64,000 nt of DNA, from positions 1 to 64,000 of the forward strand of contig JANXCH010000023.1 of assembly GCA_025060295.1 (NCBI GenBank), read 5' to 3'. This stretch comes from Dehalococcoidia bacterium. GTDB lineage: Bacteria; Chloroflexota; Dehalococcoidia; Lucifugimonadales; HRBIN23. The position numbers and the translations under genes are program-made. This document shows positions 60,260 to 64,000 of the stretch, piece by piece. The notes beneath the pieces are model-generated. The model did not search any database. It saw only the letters and a program-made list of their open reading frames with translations, and was not told the DNA's origin. Every line of letters starts with the position of its first letter. Within the stretch, counting starts at the first letter, position 1.

Positions 60260-61471
60260 GTGCCCCAGGCGTTAGAGGGCATCCGTGTCCTTGATTTGAC
60301 CCACTACATTGCGGGGCCTTTCGCCACCCGCCTGCTGGCAGATTTGGGGGCGGATGTGGTGAAAGTGGAACGTCCTCGGGGGGGCGACCCTGCGCGGCGT
60401 CTGGGCCCCTTCTTCCAAGATATCCCGCAAGGGGAGCACTCCCTCCTGTTCTTTTTCTTGAACCTCAACAAACGCTCCATCACTCTGGACGTGAAAACGG
60501 CGACGGGGCGCTCCCTCTTGCGCCCCCTGGTGGAGTGGGCGGATCTGGTGGTGGAGAACTTTGCACCCGGCACCCTAGCGTCGTGGGCCCTCTCCTACGA
60601 GACTCTGGCCTCCTGGAACCCCCGGGTGGTGCTGGTCTCCCTTTCCAACTTCGGGCAGTGGGGGCCGTACCGGGATTACCAGGTGGACGACCTCATCGCC
60701 TACGGGATGGGTGGGCCCATGCTGATGACGGGGATAGCGGATCGGGAGCCCTCAACCATCGGGTTGTATATCCCCTTGTACCAGGCGGGTGCTGTGGCAG
60801 CGCTGGCTGGCCTGATGGGGGTTACCCAAGCCGAACTGACCGGGCGGGGCGATTGGCTGGATGTCTCGATCTTCGAAACCCAGGTGGGAAGCCAGGATCG
60901 GCGCACGGTGGCGCTGGTGGGATATCAGTATACGGGGGAGACCTTTACCCGCCGTGTCCCTGCTGCCACCATCGCCAGTGGGATCAAGCCGTGTCAGGAC
61001 GGCTATGTGGGCTTTGCCGGCTTTGGTCCGCGGTTTGTATCCGTTGTGGCGATGTTGGGGCGTCCCGAATTACTGCAGGATCCCCGCTGGGGCACGGTGG
61101 AGGGGCGCGCCAGACCCGAAGCGGCGGAGGCTTTTGACAGGGAGGTGTTTTTGCCCTGGCTGATGCAGAGGACCATGCGGGAGATTTGGGAGGTGGCGCA
61201 GGCACACGGGGTGATCGCAGGGCCGGTGTTCACGGTCAAAGAGGTGCTGGAGGACCCGGTGTTCCGTGCGCGGGGGGTGTGGGCAGAGATAGAGCACCCG
61301 GTGCTGGGAAAGGTCTGCCTGCCGGGGCGGCCCTTCCTGATGGATGCCACCCCTTGGGCGCTCCGTCGTCCCGCACCCTTATTGGGACAGCATAACCGAG
61401 AGGTCTTCGTGGATATGCTGGGTCTTTCTTCATCCGACCTGGTGCGCCTGCGCCAGATGGGGGTGGTGTAA
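60260..61471 (+). CDS. CaiB/BaiF family CoA-transferase (second)
   Basis: 403 residues. Class III pattern: LEGIRVLDLTHYIAGPFATR (about 5-24), LADLGADVVKVERPRGGDPA, LNKRSITLDVKTATGR, ENFAPGTLASW and GRGDWLDVSIFET with the nucleophilic-position Asp201. GTG 60260 is chosen because GGAGGG lies 5 nt before it; the upstream in-frame sequence has no family similarity. Substrate unknown. It is the first of three plus-strand genes that overlap or nearly touch (61474, 61841), including a second CoA-transferase, which suggests a common pathway for an organic acid. Confidence 0.9.
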   Translation: MPQALEGIRVLDLTHYIAGPFATRLLADLGADVVKVERPRGGDPARRLGPFFQDIPQGEHSLLFFFLNLNKRSITLDVKTATGRSLLRPLVEWADLVVENFAPGTLASWALSYETLASWNPRVVLVSLSNFGQWGPYRDYQVDDLIAYGMGGPMLMTGIADREPSTIGLYIPLYQAGAVAALAGLMGVTQAELTGRGDWLDVSIFETQVGSQDRRTVALVGYQYTGETFTRRVPAATIASGIKPCQDGYVGFAGFGPRFVSVVAMLGRPELLQDPRWGTVEGRARPEAAEAFDREVFLPWLMQRTMREIWEVAQAHGVIAGPVFTVKEVLEDPVFRARGVWAEIEHPVLGKVCLPGRPFLMDATPWALRRPAPLLGQHNREVFVDMLGLSSSDLVRLRQMGVV

Positions 61472-61473
61472 CC

Positions 61474-61839
61474 TTGGAGTTCCCACGCCATAGTATACAG
61501 GTGCGTATTGCCGTGTTTCCCTGTGAGCCCCTAGCCCGTCTGGCCGCCTCGCGTCTGGTGGAGGCGGGAATCCCCTGCCTGGTGCGTTCGGAGGGTGTAG
61601 GGCCGGGGGCGTGGGGCAGCGCTGCCAATCTGCCCTACAGCATTTTGGTCCCTGAGGGGGAGCAGTGGCGGGCGCGGGAGGTGCTGGGCCTGCCCCCTGC
61701 GGAGGTGCTGGAGCGGTGTTCACCTCCTTCGGGGACACGCCCCCCTCTGGGGGTGCGGATAGCGCTGGTGGTCCTCGCCCTGATGCTTCTCCTTGTTCTC
61801 GGGGCAGGGGTAGGGATGCGTCTCCTGCAAGGGGGGTAA
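61474..61839 (+). CDS. DUF2007-like small protein with C-terminal membrane helix
   Basis: 121 residues. The N-terminal part (IAVFPCEPLARLAASRLVEA, then GIPCLVRSEG and PYSILVPEGEQWRAREVLG) resembles the DUF2007 putative signal-transducing domain, which folds like a PII/ACT-type module. A hydrophobic helix (about 96-115) ends the protein, so it is tail-anchored. Starts are TTG 61474, 2 nt after the preceding stop, or GTG 61501 just before the conserved part. It sits between two CoA-transferase genes with almost no spacing; its job is unknown. Confidence 0.7.
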   Translation: MEFPRHSIQVRIAVFPCEPLARLAASRLVEAGIPCLVRSEGVGPGAWGSAANLPYSILVPEGEQWRAREVLGLPPAEVLERCSPPSGTRPPLGVRIALVVLALMLLLVLGAGVGMRLLQGG

Positions 61840-61840
61840 G

Positions 61841-63142
61841 ATGACGGCTTCGCTTCCTCTGAATGGCGTGCGTGTTGTAGACCTCACGGTGGTCTGGGTA
61901 GGGCCTTATTGCACCATGTTCCTGGCCGACTGGGGGGCGGAGGTGATTCGGGTGGAGACGCACCAGGTATTTCAGCCCAGCACGCGGGGGTATGTGCCCT
62001 ACCCGAGCAAGGAACTGATGCGCACCCAGCGCACCTGGAGCCTGGCCTTGCCCAACTGGGAGCCGGGGCGTCGTCCCTGGAACCGCACGCCTCTGTTCAA
62101 CTCCCATGGGCGCAACAAACTCTCCTTTACCGTGGACTTGCGCCGCCCAGAGGGGCGGGAGGTGCTCTATCGTCTGGTGGCTATTTCGGACGTGCTCATT
62201 GAGAACAACGCCCCCGACACGATGGAGAAACTGGGGGTTACCTACGAGAATCTGCGCCGTTACAATCCGACGCTGATCATGGTGCGCATGCCTGCCTACG
62301 GGCTTTCGGGGCGATATGCCACGTACCGGGCCTTCGGTTCCCAACTGGAGTCCGTGGTCGGGCACACCTCACTGCGGGGCTATCCCGACACTGATCCCTC
62401 TTTGCGAGGGGATGTGTTTACGGCCGATGCGGTGGGGGGGATTATCGCCGCCGTTGCCACCCTGGCGGCCCTGCGCCACCGCCGGCGCACCGGTCAGGGT
62501 CAGCAGATTGAGTTCCCCCAGGCCGAAGCCTTTCTCCCTTTGCTGACCCCTGCCTTCCTGGACTATATTCTCAACGGGCGTGTGCAGGGGTCGCCGGGCA
62601 ATCGCCACCCCTCCTTCGTGCGGGGGTGCTACCCGTGCCTGGGCAAAGACCGTTGGCTGGTCATCTCCCTCTATACCGATGCCCAGTTCCAGGCCTTGTG
62701 CCGTGTGATGGGACGCCCGGACATGGCTAACGACCCCCGGTGGGTGGATTCCCTGTCCCGCCGGAAGAACCAGGACGCTTTGGACCAGGAGATCACTCGT
62801 TGGACACAAACCCAGGAGGCCTATCAGGCCTTTCGGCGTTTGCAGGAGGCGGGGGTGCCTGCGGGGGTGGTGAGCCACGAGGGGGATATCTTCTCCGACC
62901 CCCACCTGGGGGTGCGCCGATACTTTGAACCCCTTACCCAGGAGGACACGGGCACCCATTACTACCCCGGCCTCTTATGGAAGGCGATGCACACCCCCAA
63001 TCGTCTGCGCTTGCCCCCTGTGCGCCTGGGGGAACACAACCGCTGGGTCTATCGGGACCTGCTGGGCTACGACGAAGAGGAGTATAAGGCCCTGGAGGCG
63101 GCGGGCCATATTGGGGAGGACTATCCCCCGAACCTGCGTTAG
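61841..63142 (+). CDS. CaiB/BaiF family CoA-transferase (third), catalytic Asp replaced by Glu
   Basis: 433 residues. The fold is clear: LNGVRVVDLTVVWVGPYCTM (about 7-26), LADWGAEVIRVETHQ, NKLSFTVDLRRPEG, ENNAPDTMEKLGVTYENLR and PFLRGYP-like central segments. At the nucleophile position, where paralogues have VDVS/LDVS, this protein reads GQGQQIEFPQAEA, so Glu224 stands in for Asp. Glu might still act as the acyl acceptor, or the protein may be an inactive partner of the neighbouring transferase at 60260. Longer N-terminal insert (about 40-75) than the other two copies. The stop is 4 nt past the convergent peroxiredoxin stop. Confidence 0.86.
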   Translation: MTASLPLNGVRVVDLTVVWVGPYCTMFLADWGAEVIRVETHQVFQPSTRGYVPYPSKELMRTQRTWSLALPNWEPGRRPWNRTPLFNSHGRNKLSFTVDLRRPEGREVLYRLVAISDVLIENNAPDTMEKLGVTYENLRRYNPTLIMVRMPAYGLSGRYATYRAFGSQLESVVGHTSLRGYPDTDPSLRGDVFTADAVGGIIAAVATLAALRHRRRTGQGQQIEFPQAEAFLPLLTPAFLDYILNGRVQGSPGNRHPSFVRGCYPCLGKDRWLVISLYTDAQFQALCRVMGRPDMANDPRWVDSLSRRKNQDALDQEITRWTQTQEAYQAFRRLQEAGVPAGVVSHEGDIFSDPHLGVRRYFEPLTQEDTGTHYYPGLLWKAMHTPNRLRLPPVRLGEHNRWVYRDLLGYDEEEYKALEAAGHIGEDYPPNLR

Positions 63143-63588
63143 ACGGCTCCGAGGGCCTGGAACACCTGCAGGAACTGGGCCACATTGCCGGGCTGGAACC
63201 AGGGAATCGCCTCAACAATGCGCCCCTCTGCATCTATGACGAACACGGCGCGCTGGGCGCGACGGCCGTCTGCGCTTACCACCCCGTAGGCGCGGGCCAC
63301 TTGCAGGTCGGGGTCGCTGGCCAGGGGGAAAGGACACCCCCCCAGGGCCTGCCCGAAGCGCTCCTGGATGGGGAGCGGGTCGGCGCTGATGGCGATGACC
63401 TCGGCCCCCGTGCCCTGGACGGTGGCGTACTCGTCCTTGAAGGAGGACACTTGCAGGCTACAGGCGGGGGTCAGCGCCTCGGCGAAGAAGAGGAGCACCA
63501 CCTTGCGCCCCCGGTAGTCTTGGAGGCGGATGGGCCCGAGGGTGCTCGGGAGGGTGAAGTCGGGGGCAGGGTCACCGACCTGGGGCAT
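63139..63588 (-). CDS. Peroxiredoxin (AhpC/TSA, Bcp-like)
   Basis: 149 residues. VGDPAPDFTLPSTLGPIRLQ opens the thioredoxin-fold domain. The peroxidatic Cys43 lies in ALTPACSLQVSSFKDEY, and DPLPIQERFGQALGGCPFPL and GVVSADGRRAQRAVFVIDAEG follow. The conserved Pro of the PxxxTxxC motif is Ala36 here, an unusual change close to the active site. The resolving Cys may be in GGCPFPL. It reduces peroxides with thiols from thioredoxin. ATG 63588 follows AAGGAGAG. Its 5' end overlaps the flavodoxin-like gene by 17 nt, so the two are coupled. Confidence 0.88.
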   Translation of the reverse strand: MPQVGDPAPDFTLPSTLGPIRLQDYRGRKVVLLFFAEALTPACSLQVSSFKDEYATVQGTGAEVIAISADPLPIQERFGQALGGCPFPLASDPDLQVARAYGVVSADGRRAQRAVFVIDAEGRIVEAIPWFQPGNVAQFLQVFQALGAV

Positions 63589-64000
63589 GGGTCTCTCCTT
63601 GCGGGTTGTGCAAGCGGAGGGCGATGGTGGCCAGGCGCTGGCCGAGGCGACGGGCCTGGGCCAGGTCCTCCTCGGTGGCGTAACCGGCGGCGGTGGCACC
63701 GTAGTAGGAGCCCGAGCGCTCCATCTCTTTCGTCCAAGGCAGGCCCACCACCAACATCCCGCACGCCAGCATCCAGTGGAGTAAGGCCAGCAGGGTGAAC
63801 TCCAGGCCGCTGTGGCGTCCCCGTCCCGCCACGAAGGCGGCGCCAGGTTTGCCCGCCAGGGAACCCTCCTCCCACAGATCGCCCTGCTCGTCCAGCCAGG
63901 CCTTTAGGCGTGCGGGGATACCGCTCCAGTTGGGACACCCCAGGGCGAGGGCATCGCAAGTCAGGAGGTCGCTCCGTTGAGCCTGAGCGACAGGGCGCAG
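63572..64000 (-). CDS. Flavodoxin-like/WrbA-type NAD(P)H:quinone oxidoreductase, N-terminus outside window
   Basis: The last 142 residues of a gene whose start lies beyond the window edge. It reads ALALGCPNWSGIPARLKAWL, then EEGSLAGKPGAAFVAGRGRH and SGLEFTLLALLHWMLACGML, which is the FMN-binding pattern of flavodoxin-like WrbA/NQO proteins (TSGGQHGG is GRGRHSG here). Near the C-terminus it has SYYGATAAGYATEEDLAQARRLG. It likely reduces quinones by two electrons using NAD(P)H. Coupled to the downstream peroxiredoxin by overlap, suggesting an oxidative-stress pair. The missing N-terminus limits the call. Confidence 0.82.
   Translation of the reverse strand: MRPVAQAQRSDLLTCDALALGCPNWSGIPARLKAWLDEQGDLWEEGSLAGKPGAAFVAGRGRHSGLEFTLLALLHWMLACGMLVVGLPWTKEMERSGSYYGATAAGYATEEDLAQARRLGQRLATIALRLHNPQGETHAPGR

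Overview
This is 64 kb of GC-rich bacterial chromosome carrying ordinary housekeeping genes. I see no phage, insertion sequence, CRISPR array or rRNA. The gene mix points to Chloroflexota, probably Dehalococcoidia-like: a SpoIIIAA/R3H-type ATPase in a non-sporulating context, PolX, DUF971, several CaiB/BaiF CoA-transferases, an acyl-CoA mutase large subunit without its B12 domain, PdxS/PdxT, and two type I glutamine synthetases. This lineage call is inference from gene content, not from a marker alignment.

Layout. 0-3.2 kb (minus): acyl-CoA mutase, rmuC and a DUF2892 membrane protein. 3.4-10.8 kb (plus): lysC, a P-type cation ATPase, and a DMT exporter / VOC / ArsB-like permease / metallo-beta-lactamase-fold run. 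10.8-20.6 kb (plus): a nitrogen island of amt, PII, a 31-residue membrane microprotein, glnA, a second glnA and gltB. 20.6-26.4 kb: tRNA-Ala, pdxS-pdxT, an R3H ATPase, an orphan DNA adenine methyltransferase and a VOC protein. 26.5-34.5 kb: gltX, an HIBADH-family dehydrogenase, an enoyl-CoA hydratase, rbsK, a decayed MoxR ATPase, an anchored exported protein, rpsT, a degenerate Nudix protein and a CoA-transferase. 34.5-42.8 kb (minus): hydrolase-DUF971-TlpA, an unknown protein, polX, secA, tRNA-Lys, lepB, tRNA-Pro and tRNA-Arg. 43-48.3 kb (plus): a five-gene peptide ABC importer. 48.3-56.8 kb (plus): winged-helix protein, glcD, anion transporter, glcE, glcF, then selD, a JAMM peptidase and a PDZ protein. 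56.8-64 kb: SDR, mtnA, glutamate dehydrogenase, two more CoA-transferases, a DUF2007 protein, a peroxiredoxin and a flavodoxin-like protein cut by the window edge.

Three results stand out. (1) The amt-PII operon, the microprotein and glnA each follow an array of four pentamers at strict 11-bp pitch (GTnAC/GnAAC type, as for actinobacterial GlnR). In all three, a -10-like hexamer begins exactly 11 nt after the last box, which predicts one OmpR-type nitrogen regulon. (2) The 31-residue single-pass membrane protein MSVETVVGLVSFLG... lies between PII and glnA with its own operator and a strong ribosome binding site. (3) selD is itself a selenoprotein gene: codon 17 is an in-frame TGA at the catalytic Cys position, followed at once by a SECIS-like hairpin. 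Simple gene callers would start this gene about 90 bases too late.

Nitrogen logic: Amt imports ammonium, PII senses the energy/2-oxoglutarate state, GS makes glutamine and GltB returns glutamate. No gltD is next to gltB. The second glnA and gltB have plain sigma70-like promoters instead of the four-box array, so part of the GS-GOGAT route looks constitutive and part regulated.
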